Positions 8,838 to 18,348 of a DNA stretch of 64,000 bases are shown here, piece after piece. Position 1 is the stretch's first letter; each line of letters begins with the position of its first letter. The notes below the pieces were generated by a model, which searched no databases, was not told the DNA's origin, and worked only from the letters and a program-made list of their open reading frames with translations. This DNA is from Oegoconia quadripuncta (Eukaryota > Arthropoda > Insecta > Lepidoptera > Autostichidae). The translations under genes and the position numbers were made by a program. The stretch is taken from contig OX438750.1 in the NCBI GenBank assembly GCA_949316235.1, forward strand, positions 248,001 through 312,000, written 5' to 3'.

Positions 8838-9740
8838 TCTACGACATAATATACGAGTTTTTTTATCTCAAGGAAAAAATAGGGCATGTTAAGTAAGTGA
8901 ATAGAAGGTATTGGCATAAGTAGTTTAAATTTTGACGACCAATTCGTGTAGTGGATAGTGAACCTATCAGCGAAACCAACGGTTGCGGGTTCGAATTCCG
9001 CTAGGGGTAAATGTTTGTATGATGAATATGCTTTATTCCCGAGTCATGGATGTTTATATAAATATTTATGTATGTTTATCCGTTATCTAGTATCCATAGT
9101 ACAAGTTTTGCTTAGTTTGGGACTAGATTGATGTAAGTGTCCGAAATATATTTATTTATTTATTGTTATTAAGATACAAATTAAAAATAGGGTGTTCTAA
9201 AAAAAAATGTAGACTAAGCGCTCGTTTTTTTGGGCTTAATTATACAAAATTACATCTCTAATATACCTCTATAAGGTAGCAATTATATAAGTCGGTTCTG
9301 AATTAAGTCTAGCTAAGCAATTTTTTTACCGTATTTTCCCTGGGCTACCTTTCGAAAATAACAAACCATTTTCAAATCAATTCAGCCGTTCTAGGTCTAA
9401 AATGCCACAGACATAATTCAAAATTAACGCCATTTTCGGTGTTTAAAATTTATTACACATGCTGGCAAGACATTTATTTATTTATTTATAATTTTTTTTT
9501 TTTTCAAAACCATCGACTCACGCGCCGGCCTGATATTGACATGCGACTGGCGGGATTCGTGGGGTTCCTATCAAGCGGAATTTATTTGGAACACGTATTT
9601 TGTCCAAGTTTTCTTTTTTTCATTAAATGATGGTTTTGAAAAAAAAAACTACCCATGCCAATAACTTCTATTTCACTTACCTATTAAGACCTATTTTTTT
9701 CCTTACGGGAAAAGAACTGAGCCGGTATACATTTTCAAAT
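8838..9740. mobile_element. Second MITE-D with a SINE-A2 insertion
   Basis: The + arm starts near 8838 ('aaggaaaaaatagggcatg', 'aagtaagtgaatagaagg'). The inverted arm ends near 9740 ('actacccatgccaataactt', 'ttccttacggg'). Between them lie a SINE-A2 (8937-9166) and AT-rich filler with an (ATTT) stretch near 9470. Confidence 0.55.
8937..9166 (+). repeat. SINE-A2 subfamily copy
   Basis: The layout is that of SINE-A but with a different head: 'gtgtagtggatagtgaacct', then 'cagcgaaacca' and B box 'gggttcgaattcc'. The body has 'cccgagtcatggatgtttat' and 'gttatctagtatccatag', ending 'gggactagattgatg'. Other A2 pieces lie at 36668, 52695 and 57048. Confidence 0.8.
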
Positions 9741-10234
9741 ATGTTACTTTGGTTAAAAACAATAAAAAATCAATATAAAACGATATTTGCTACTCGGAGG
9801 ATATGCTAGTGAAAGCAATTTCATTTCCGGTATTTGCGGGCCGTCTTCTTCCTCTCGAGTCTATGGCTAAAATTAGGATGACCTAAAGTATTCCGTCCAA
9901 ACAGTAGCCACGTCGATGGCTCTTTGGATTGCCATACAAAGGTTCAAACAAATTGGATCCCGGTATGTCCCGCTGGATGCAGAAGCCTCCGTGGTAAAGA
10001 TCACATATTATTAACAAGGGCTTAAGATGAAGCAAATACTAATTAGGGATATACTCCCGCGGAAAATCATTTTAACAGGGTCCAAAGTATTCTATGTTTT
10101 ATTTAATAGCATATCCTATCCGTGTGCAAATTTAATCCAAATCCGTTTGATTGAGCAAGAAACAAACAAACATGATAACATTAGTGGGATTGAACATATT
10201 TTGTTTTAGCAAATAACAGCGCTAGAAACATCTG
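9741..10234. other. AT-rich stretch with a decayed dispersed repeat
   Basis: Around 10040-10200 a segment reading 'atatcctatccgtgtgcaaa' followed by 'atccaaatccgtttgat' resembles a dispersed class also seen near 35700-35970, 57570-57650 and 60703-60848. No gene is visible. Confidence 0.4.
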
Positions 10235-10335
10235 ATAAACAAATTTCTTGATGCAGTCCCGTTAAAGCATTCTGTCACTTTACTGGAGAATTACTAATAC
10301 CAGACTGTATGGGCTCAGATCCCTTTGCCTTCCAA
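10235..10335 (-). repeat. Fragment of the 16-kb tandem repeat family (family T)
   Basis: 'gcattctgtcactttactg' and 'gactgtatgggctcagatc' match the repeat units at 16020-16590, with much divergence. Confidence 0.55.
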
Positions 10336-10878
10336 CAGAATAAACCAAAAAAATATATATATATAGACGACCCATTTAGGCCCGTATTACATACAGAATG
10401 TTTTTAATCAAACAGAGATCTCCGCTTGAGGACAACTAAAAAGAGACAGCTTTATCAATCAATCAAATACGCTTTATTGTTTAAATAAGGAAGATACATT
10501 TAAATATCTTATAGAAACTACAAATTAGGCGGCCTTATCGCTTACAGCTTTATGTAGCTTGTATAACGATATCTCTTTCTAACAATGCTCAAGCGCAGAT
10601 CTACCTTAGTTTTAAACGTGTACTGTGATTTGTAGACGTTCGAGTGACTTACACCCGTGTGTTCACCATCGCATGTATTCGCAGCTATCATGTCTCTTAC
10701 TCGCTGTATCTGTTAGCAAAAGTACACTACAATTAATTATATTTTTCGTCATCAATTACCATAGACAGGAGTAAGTAGATAGATTTTCCTTCCAAGGTAA
10801 ATTCAGCCGTATTTATTATGTGATAAAGAAGCACAATTTAAATTTGAGATAATATAAGGACAAATTGGCTACCCCTAT

Positions 10879-11022
10879 GTTCAGACTGAGCAAAGTTAAC
10901 ACATCATTTATGGGACACTGTATACGCTTTTATAACCTTATACCTGAGAGTATCATTAATCTAACTGAGAAAAAATTTAAAGATCATGTCAAAACGACAT
11001 TAGCAAAGTTATTACAAAATTA
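10879..11022 (+). pseudogene. C-terminal scrap of a retrotransposon reverse transcriptase
   Basis: A 47-codon open segment contains GHCIRFYNLIPESIINL followed by a lysine-rich helix and a stop at TAG. This is the pattern of the last residues of CR1/Jockey-type RT ORFs (compare MAVRIYNHLPNEFKN in the LINE at 5889). It lies inside MITE-C. Confidence 0.6.
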
Positions 11023-11139
11023 GTGACTACCTGAATGACAAACACGCTTGGTGTACTTCGAGCAGCTCCAAAATATTATAAAATTGTCTTAGTTGTATAC
11101 TTTTTATTTAAAAAATGGATAACAGGGGCTTTCTTGCAC

Positions 11140-11290
11140 CGCCTTCAGATGATTTCCCTTTCCGAAGCGGCAGGGCGGCAGTAGCTTGGACATACCGACT
11201 GACAGATAAATGCAATAAGCCTTTATTATTTCCAGTAGATTTAAATTGACATTTATCAAATTATATCATGTACTCTTACGTCGTCATCTT
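11140..11290. repeat. Dispersed repeat shared with 40775-40910
   Basis: 'tagcttggacataccgactg', 'acagataaatgcaataagcc' and 'agatttaaattgaca' recur almost unchanged near 40810-40880. The class is unknown. Confidence 0.6.
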
Positions 11291-11460
11291 ACGTTGAAGT
11301 AAATTGAGATATTATTGGAAAATGCAGTGTTGGCATTGCGTAGTAAAATGATTTTTACCTCAGTTTATTTCAGTTGTATAATTTTTTATAGTAATTGTGA
11401 CCGTTATCGTGCAAGAAATACGGTTGAATTTATCTTATGAGGGACATCGATACTTACTCC

Positions 11461-12295
11461 GATGTATGTCAATTACTGCTCGATAGTCAATTGTGTTAAT
11501 GTTTTTTAAGGTATTTATATTATGTATAGGCCACAGTTGAAGTTGTTTTATAACTAGACGTTACAACAGCTGGAGATGTCGGCGTCAGTGCGGCACGCAG
11601 GGGGTCATAGCGATGTCTAGGCTGGGGACTGAAGGTGGGACTTTATCAGTTCTTTGAAAAAACAAACAAACAAAATATTCTTTATTGTACAACAATAAGA
11701 AACATAACAACGATAAATAAGAAAAAGGAGATAGTACAATTTGGCGGCCTTATCACTAAAAAGTATCACGAAAAAAGTGCGTTGTAATTAGATAATGTTA
11801 AACGTTGTGAAGTTCCTGTGTTGCCAGTTATGAAATTTTGTGTTCAAAAACAATATGAATTTCAAATGCACGCGAAAAGCGGAAGCGGAAACGATTAGTT
11901 GAGTCATATCTAAGTCTGAAATAAGGATATAGCTTAATGATCTCGTAACCAAGCCTATATATTTCGGAGTGTTATCTCCTTCTGTAACTTTATGGTCAGA
12001 GTGATTAGACCCAGCCTTCGACTCAGGGGTCCAGCCTGGACAGTCCCCAACAACAAATCTGTTTTACTATAAGGCTGTTTACCACAGACAAGCCTTTAAC
12101 ACGTATTAAGAATACAACATATTAAGAGTTTTATCATAAAGAGCCCCAGATCGGCACTGACTTGACCATTATTATTTGCAGCCGTTGTTAGGTTTAAATC
12201 AAATCATTGAATCATTTTCTCTAGTTTTTATTAATTAAATATTAATTTATTAACGTTATATCGAAGTCGACATCAACATTATATTAACCACCGGG
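11461..12295. other. Non-coding stretch with LINE tail
   Basis: A LINE 3'-end motif starting 'aaacaaacaaacaaaatatt' and 'ctttattgtacaacaataag' lies at 11656-11790. The rest shows no coding or repeat signal that I can name. Confidence 0.4.
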
Positions 12296-12588
12296 CTCGC
12301 GTGGTGGACTATGGCCAGGGTATGGACCCAGCGGGGTACATGTTTAAGTACTCGGTTTGGTTGGTGGTAGGGCATTTTAAATGTCCGCCTGGCTAGCTAC
12401 CACCATCTTATCTAAATGTACCGCCAAGCAGCAATGTTAATAGCATTGTTGTCTTCCGGTTGTCAGAGATAAGATAGCCAGTTCCCAAATGTGTTGGGGT
12501 TTCCGGGTCAGTACGCTTCCACCTTCGACCTCATCTTCACTTAACATCAGGTGTGATTGAGGTCAAGTACCAACCCGTTGTGCATTAA
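12296..12588 (+). repeat. Long SINE-B copy
   Basis: Nearly complete body: 'agcggggtacatgttta', 'actcggtttggttggtgg', 'tgtccgcctggctagctacc', 'ttgttgtcttccggttgtc', 'gttggggtttccgggtcag', 'catcttcacttaacatcagg' and the end 'caacccgttgtgcattaaaa'. The tRNA-like head is rearranged. Confidence 0.85.
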
Positions 12589-13406
12589 AAAAAAATAGAT
12601 CATTGGCGGCTATAACGTCAGGAAACGTCCTACTGTAACATGTTATATAGTGTTGATGTTGACTATACACAGGTTTACTGCTAGTGTTGCCACCCTTACT
12701 TTTGTTACTAATAGTTTAAAAGTTGCCGGTATGGTTACTTTGATGCCAGAAGTAGCTAAATTTATTTAATGTTGTAGCTAAATTGACCCAATTAGTTGCT
12801 GGATCTAACTGTAAAGTAGCTAAATTGGCAACACTGTTTGCTGGCCGTTTTATATTAATTAGTCAATTATTAAGTGATTATTTACACTTGAAGGGCGAGG
12901 AATTTAATAGACAAATTACCTAGTTATTTATTGCTTTTCGCCTAATTGTGGAGTGCTTTGGGAGCGTCTCCATCTACCGTCACTGATCGACTGTGTCAGT
13001 CCTCATGGGCATTACTTAAGCAATACTCGACGAGCAATTAAATCAATTACTTTTAGATGTTTCCTTGTATATATAATAATATACAGTCTGATTTTTTAAT
13101 TTTAGAATGTTATGTATAACGTATTTGCTGTACAAGAGCAATAAACATCAGGGCTAGCACAACTTATATGAGGTGACATAGATCGAGAAAACGTCTCCAA
13201 TCTTGTCCTTCATAGCATATTTTGACAGATTGAGAAAATTTGTGTCACGTGATTTGTGAGAGGTCACATGGCTGATATATCAATCTTAAGATTGGGATCC
13301 GAGACTCCCTCTGAATACTATGTTTATTGATACTGTTTAAATACGCGAGTCTCTCAAGTATCTCAACTCAACTCTTGTGATCGCTTTATTAATAATCAAT
13401 TAATTT
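12589..13406. other. Non-coding stretch, nothing recognised
   Basis: No open frame of note and no named repeat seen. Confidence 0.4.
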
Positions 13407-13650
13407 AGAGTGGGTAGTGTCTTTTCTTACAAACTAAATTTAGCCGTATTTATTATTTAGTAAAAATCTTTAAGTGACTTATATTACTTCCGTTTTTAAA
13501 TAGTGCAAATAAGGGAAATTTCAGCACTAGCATTGGGTAGTTCAATGATCAATTTTTAAATGTTTTCTTCAGTTTGAAAAGGATTTAAGTCACACAATTT
13601 TGAAATTCGGTTGAATTTAGTTTGTAAGGACAAACGCAGTACCCACTTAG
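13407..13650. mobile_element. MITE-C, compact copy
   Basis: 244 bp with about 42-bp terminal inverted repeats. The left end reads 'agagtgggtagtgtc' then 'cttacaaactaaattta'. The right end has 'gaatttagtttgtaagg' then 'gcagtacccactta'. The interior contains 'cattgggtagttcaatg'. It has no coding capacity. Confidence 0.75.
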
Positions 13651-13893
13651 ATGTATGCTTATAATTCAAGATAGAGTCACTCAACAAATCATATCACAGA
13701 AGGTCTACCACGTGGTATTTTTGTACATTTTTCCTATTAAAAACTGGCGGGAGACGTAGCTTTCGGAATCCGTCGGAAAATCTTTGTGGTAGGCCCTCGG
13801 GGTTTGTCGGGACACGAATAGTTTAATGATTTTCTCAACTGTACTGTCAGCATTCAAAAATTAATAGATAGAAAAGTACCTTTAGAGTAAGGC

Positions 13894-14082
13894 AGGCTGC
13901 CCACCCACGGCCGACAATCGGTGACCGATTTTTTTTGTAGGAGAATAATGGAACGTACTGATTGCAATGTTTCAATGCCCACGTCCAACAAAAAATCGGT
14001 CACTATATCGGTGATAAAAGTATTGAGGAAAAAATTGGTCCGATTATCGGTCCTACAAAAAGTCGGTCGTGGGTGGGCACAC
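13894..14082. mobile_element. MITE-B copy 1
   Basis: The terminal inverted repeat has AGGCTGCCCACCCACG on the left and CGTGGGTGGGCAC on the right. Just inside lie 'atcggtgaccgattttttt' and 'tcggtcctacaaaaagtcgg'. It is the first of four copies in 1.3 kb. Confidence 0.75.
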
Positions 14083-14097
14083 TAAACGAGAGAGTAA

Positions 14098-14214
14098 GGC
14101 CCATATTAATAAACCGTGCTTGAGATTGAGATCGCGTCGCAATACTTTTTTTTTGATACTGTTTTATCAACTTAATGTCATCTCAATCTTGAGAACGGTT
14201 TATTTATACAGGCC
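14098..14214. mobile_element. 117-bp MITE of the GGCC-TTA family with TAA target duplication
   Basis: It begins GGCCCATATTAATAAACC, ends GGTTTATTTATACAGGCC, and is flanked by TAA on both sides (14095-14097 and 14215-14217). A 3-bp TAA/TTA duplication and a terminal GG are PIF/Harbinger hallmarks. It is too short to encode anything. Confidence 0.75.
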
Positions 14215-14557
14215 TAACTCTAGTTCTCATACAAACTGTGATTGACCACCTGTAAAAAATAATGATACATTTTTTGTGGCAGAGTTTAGCGGCGTGAATG
14301 TGGTAAATTGTTTATTTTATTATCATTATTTGTAAATAAGTGAATTGTAAAATAATCCAGAGAATTACTTATAAATTTAATTCATTCCAGACCACTAGAC
14401 TTTATTAGCTACTAGAATACGAAAATGACGCGGAATTTTTAAGATAAAAACAATTTTTATATGAAAACTTATAAATGTACTATCGTTTACTCATTGAAGT
14501 GTAATCCATTTTATTTTGTTTAATATGGGCTTACAACAGCAGGTTATATTTCAAGTA

Positions 14558-14720
14558 AGGTCCACGTCCGATAATCGGTGACCGATCTTTTGTCAGACAG
14601 CTACGATTGCAATATTGAAACGTACATGTCCAACGAAAAGACGGTCACAAATTAGAAAAGTATCGGCGAAAAAATCGGCCCGATTGTCTGTCCTACAAAA
14701 GTCGGACATGGGCGGGCCTT
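14558..14720. mobile_element. MITE-B copy 2
   Basis: The ends 'aaggtccacgtccgata' and 'gtcggacatgggcgggcctt' are inverted. The core 'atcggtgaccgat' is preserved. Diverged. Confidence 0.6.
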
Positions 14721-14744
14721 CTTTTATATTTCAAATTGTTAAGG

Positions 14745-14925
14745 TAAGGCCCGCGCACGTCGGATAATCGGTGACCGATTTTATGTCACTATATTTACTT
14801 TATTACTAAAGCCTACAGATTGCAATATTGAAATGCACATTTTCCACAAAGAGTCACAACATCTTTAATTACAAAATTAGTCGGATTGTCGGATCTACAA
14901 AAAGTCTGACGTCTGGACCAGCTTT
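14745..14925. mobile_element. MITE-B copy 3
   Basis: 'aaggcccgcgcacgtcgg', 'aatcggtgaccgatttt' and the inverted end 'acaaaaagtctgacgtctgg' show the family. The ends are more decayed than in copies 1 and 4. Confidence 0.55.
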
Positions 14926-15042
14926 ATTCTTCTTTTTTTTATGATTAACTGGATACGCGTTTGACCACAATCTCACCTGATGGCTGGCTCTTTTTGGTTG
15001 CTAATGTAACGTTGATGCTGACAGTACATTTTGTATTTCTTA

Positions 15043-15191
15043 AGGCTGCCCGCCCACGATCGACGATCGGTGACCGATTTTTTGTAGGAATAACATGGAT
15101 CGTACTGATTGCAAGATTTCAACGCACACGTCCTAGAAAAAGTCTGTAACAATATCGGTCCTACAGAAAGTCTTTCGTGGGCAAGCAGCCT
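15043..15191. mobile_element. MITE-B copy 4, best preserved
   Basis: 149 bp with AGGCTGCCCGCCCACG at the left and 'cgtgggcaagcagcct' at the right. The internal 'gatcggtgaccgatttttt' and 'atcggtcctacagaaagtc' pair with each other. Confidence 0.75.
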
Positions 15192-15238
15192 AAATGTTAA
15201 TTTTTTTTTGCAATCGACGCTGTGAGTTAAAGCTCCTA

Positions 15239-15379
15239 GTCCTGTATTAATAAAACCATCTGAACGTGAACTTAAGTTGATACTTGAGATACTCTTACGT
15301 ATATAAACAGTATCAACAAGAATAGTATTGAGAGTGAGTATTTATCTGAATCTTAAAATTGATTTATTAATACGGGGCC
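15239..15379. mobile_element. Diverged GGCC-TTA family MITE
   Basis: 'cctgtattaataaaacc' on the left is inverted to 'gatttattaatacggggcc' on the right, with internal 'gatacttgagatactc'. Flanks are CTAG-like, so the target duplication is uncertain. Confidence 0.5.
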
Positions 15380-15985
15380 TAGTTTTCCTTGTAATTGGTC
15401 CCGCCATGTATTGAAAAGGGCCTATTACACCATTCGGCATACATCACTGGTTGAAGTAAGGCTTTTGGAATTAACAGAACCAAGCCTCCCAGCATTGTAT
15501 GCCAAATTAGTCTCTGAATTAGTATGGTGTTATAAGCCCTTACTACGCGCTAGAACCCTGTCTCACTACGGCCGCTAACAAACTGCGTTTAAATCACTCG
15601 TTAACATTTAGTTTGACAAGGTTATTATATTGTGATGTAAGTATGTACCGTGATTGTATTATATAGGTAATAAGTGCGGTGTTATTTGTAGCGACTTGTT
15701 CATACCAAACCGAATAAAACAATTATTTTGTATCGATGTGGTTTTTTTTTTCAAATTGACCCTTTAAGAAATCGACAAGGAATTTTTTTTGTGCACAACG
15801 GGTTAGCACCCGATCACACCATTAGGGCTTCTACAACTTAGCGCGACTCGAGTGACAGAGTGGCGTTCGACATAGCCTACATCTCTCAAAGTCAATTGAC
15901 GGTCAAGTTGACAGCTGTCCAGCGACAGCCAATCAGTTGCAAGAGACAAGAGACTATGTCGCGCGCGACTCTTTCTCACTCGAAT
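15380..15985. other. Non-coding stretch with a SINE-B tail
   Basis: A reverse-complement SINE-B 3' end is visible at 15786-15826 ('gtgcacaacgggttagcacc'). Nothing else recognised. Confidence 0.45.
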
Positions 15986-15989
15986 CGCT

Positions 15990-16600
15990 GTAAGTTGTAG
16001 TTGTCTTGCTGATGTTAAGTGAAGATGACAGAATATTGTGCAGCAAGTCAGTGATGGTGTACAAGTGAAGAGAAGTGTAAATTAAAGCGCGTAACGAAAC
16101 TTTCGGGTTCCCACAAGTAGCTGCCAAAATCTTCGTAAAACATTTTGCCACTTTACTGAACTTGTTTTGACTGGCACTGACATCACTAAACTGGACAAAT
16201 ATGTCTGTAAATGGACCCTTTGCTTTCTCCGAGAGGAGTGAATTATAACCAAAAAAGGAGTAAATAGGCTGTAGGAAAAGATACGGGAAAAAAAAGAAAT
16301 AAATAACAAACAAAAAACACACGTCATACGGGGTTTTTAACGGGATCTCGGCGAGTGAAGTTGCATTTTTCTTTATAATTCTTATAATTTGGGCAGCAGG
16401 AAGAAGCCGCCAAAATCTTTCGTAAAGCATTCTGCCACTTTACTGAAGAATAACTTGACCGTGACTAGACTCTGTATACGAACTACTTGTTTTGACTGAG
16501 ACTGACTTATAAACTGAAGAAATAAGACATGGCTGTATGGGCTTAGATCTCTTTGCCTTCTCCGAGAGGACAGTATAAAATAAAAAAAAAACACACGTCA
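15990..16600 (-). repeat. Two tandem copies of dispersed repeat family T
   Basis: Unit 1 (about 16020-16375) and unit 2 (about 16380-16600) share 'ccgccaaaatcttcgtaaa', 'cattttgccactttactg', 'ttctccgagagg' and 'aaaaaacacacgtcatac'. Related copies lie in the other orientation at 54375-54730 and 63445-63720, and a fragment at 10235. The intact LINE is inserted directly after unit 2. Open frames on the minus strand are shared between copies but contain stops elsewhere, so I do not call a gene. Confidence 0.65.
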
Positions 16601-16605
16601 TACTC

Positions 16606-16617
16606 AACATATTATTA
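16606..16617. repeat. Left target-site duplication of the intact LINE
   Basis: 'aacatattatta' here and again at 22257-22268. The leading As are ambiguous at the poly(A) side; CATATTATTA is the firm core. Confidence 0.8.
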
Positions 16618-16803
16618 TAAAAAGCGCGGGAAACGTCAAACTAGGCGGGTTTATTTTTTCGTATTTAAAGTTTTGAATTAACTAAAGGATTAGTAGAGTG
16701 TTTTTTTCTATATATAGTAGTGCATATCTCTATCTATTGAGTATATTTTATATTAGTAAGTATATCTTGAATTTCGGAGCATCGGGTAAGTCTCATATCG
16801 TTT

Positions 16804-18348
16804 ATGGGGCTTGACCCCCCTGACGACCCTGGGGGAGGAATCCCCCAGGTCGGACTTAATGTTGTCGTTGAATCCAGTATGGACACTGAGGATGGTTTGA
16901 CAAACCAGTCAAGTGATCGGAAACGTGTTAGAGCCCTTCGTAAAGTATGCAAACATTGCAATAAAAAGAGGAGGAAACATCACTCCACATCCAGCTCCGA
17001 AAAGTATAAAGGTACATGCTGCCAGTGCGATGAAGTTATAGACGAATCCATTGTTAAAACGAATGTTGTGGAAGGTTCATCTCAAGACATTACCATAAAC
17101 AATGCTAATCCTATTCCTCAGCAAAAGTTCCCACAACATCAGACTGGTAGATTGTACCAGTCTACAGATGCTGCTCCATATAACATTCATATCCAAAAAG
17201 AGCTTTCATCTCCAGATGATCGCTCCTCTCTCCATCCAATTGAATTTGGTAATATCCTAAAAAAAAATCACATTAAAAATATTGTAAATGGCAGTGTTAA
17301 AAGGATTGGTAGAAACCGTATATCTATGGCTTTTTCTAATTTCTGTGATGCAAATGATTTTATTACACACGAGTGTTTAATTAAACAAAAATTAAAAGCA
17401 TTCATCCCTTCATTTAATGTCTCCCGAATGGGATTAGTTCGAGGTGTACCAGCTGATTGGTCTTTAGAAGAAGTCCAAGAGAATATATCTGTTCCTATTG
17501 GTTGTGGTGCAATTACTAAAGCTCGTCGTATCAAATATAAAACTAGGGATAGTAATGGTCAAACTAACTGGGTTGACTCTGAAACTGTAGTACTTACATT
17601 CGATGGTCAAGTATTGCCTAAAAGAGTCTTCATGTGTTATAATTCTTTGCCTGTTGATTTATACATATACCCCACTATACAGTGCTATAACTGTTGTCGA
17701 TATGGCCATACAAAGGTACAGTGCAGATCCAAACCCCGTTGTTTCAAGTGTGGTCAGAATCATTCCGGCGACACTTGTCCCATTGAAGAGGATTATGCCT
17801 CATGTTGTTTGTGCTCTGGTTACCACTTTGCGACCAGTAAGTCTTGTCCAGAATTTAATAGACAAAAGGATATAAAGTTAACAATGGCTCGAAGTTGTAT
17901 TTCTTATGCTGAAGCCTTTAAACTTCACCCTCCAATTTCCAAATCATTTGCCGATGTGGTAACCAGTGTGCAAAATAACCCAGGTACACAAAATAAAACT
18001 TCAATTTCTCATTCAAACTTAAATAAATCATATAAAAAAACAGTTTTCTTAAAGCCACGTTCACCTTCTAAGCTTGATAAGGGATATGACCGTGAAGCTC
18101 ATGAATCTCTCATCAAAGATTATAACATGCCATCAACTACAAATGGTTCAGTTTTAAAGCTTGAAAATAATTTAGATAAAAATAACTCTTTAATGGATAT
18201 AATAATAGCACTAATTAATTGTTTGTCAAAATCCAATTTAATCACACCGTCCAACGCTGCCCCATTTCTTAATATAGTCTCTAATTTACCTATTAATGGA
18301 TCAAGTAGCCAAAGCAATCCAGTGGAATTGCCGGAGCATAATAAATAA
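16804..18348 (+). CDS. Retrotransposon ORF1, Gag-like zinc-knuckle protein (514 aa)
   Basis: This protein would coat the element RNA and form the RNP. Three zinc-knuckle motifs lie near the middle to C-terminal half. The first is CYNCCRYGHTKVQC (residues 294-307, CX2CX4HX4C), the second CFKCGQNHSGDTC (313-325, CX2CX3HX4C), and the third a degenerate C334..C348 cluster. The N-terminus has a basic Lys/Arg and Cys cluster (KVCKHCNKKRRKHH, residues 48-60), and the C-terminus is Ser/Asn-rich. The start is the ATG at 16804, about 186 bp into the element. The frame ends ELPEHNK-stop, 53 bases inside ORF2. It has no similarity to host genes that I can see. Confidence 0.9.
   Translation: MGLDPPDDPGGGIPQVGLNVVVESSMDTEDGLTNQSSDRKRVRALRKVCKHCNKKRRKHHSTSSSEKYKGTCCQCDEVIDESIVKTNVVEGSSQDITINNANPIPQQKFPQHQTGRLYQSTDAAPYNIHIQKELSSPDDRSSLHPIEFGNILKKNHIKNIVNGSVKRIGRNRISMAFSNFCDANDFITHECLIKQKLKAFIPSFNVSRMGLVRGVPADWSLEEVQENISVPIGCGAITKARRIKYKTRDSNGQTNWVDSETVVLTFDGQVLPKRVFMCYNSLPVDLYIYPTIQCYNCCRYGHTKVQCRSKPRCFKCGQNHSGDTCPIEEDYASCCLCSGYHFATSKSCPEFNRQKDIKLTMARSCISYAEAFKLHPPISKSFADVVTSVQNNPGTQNKTSISHSNLNKSYKKTVFLKPRSPSKLDKGYDREAHESLIKDYNMPSTTNGSVLKLENNLDKNNSLMDIIIALINCLSKSNLITPSNAAPFLNIVSNLPINGSSSQSNPVELPEHNK

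Larger units (their letters stand above)
10768..11460. mobile_element. MITE-C with LINE material inserted
   Basis: The ends are inverted: GGAGTAAGTA plus 'ggtaaattcagccg' on the left, and 'cggttgaatttatctt' plus 'tacttactcc' on the right. Internal sequence near 11320 ('gttggcattgcgtagt') matches the simpler copy at 13407-13650. The centre is occupied by a LINE fragment. Confidence 0.6.

Noticed and set aside
15954..16430. 158-codon minus-strand ORF as a gene
   Set aside because: It lies in dispersed family T, and the frame is broken in the other copies.
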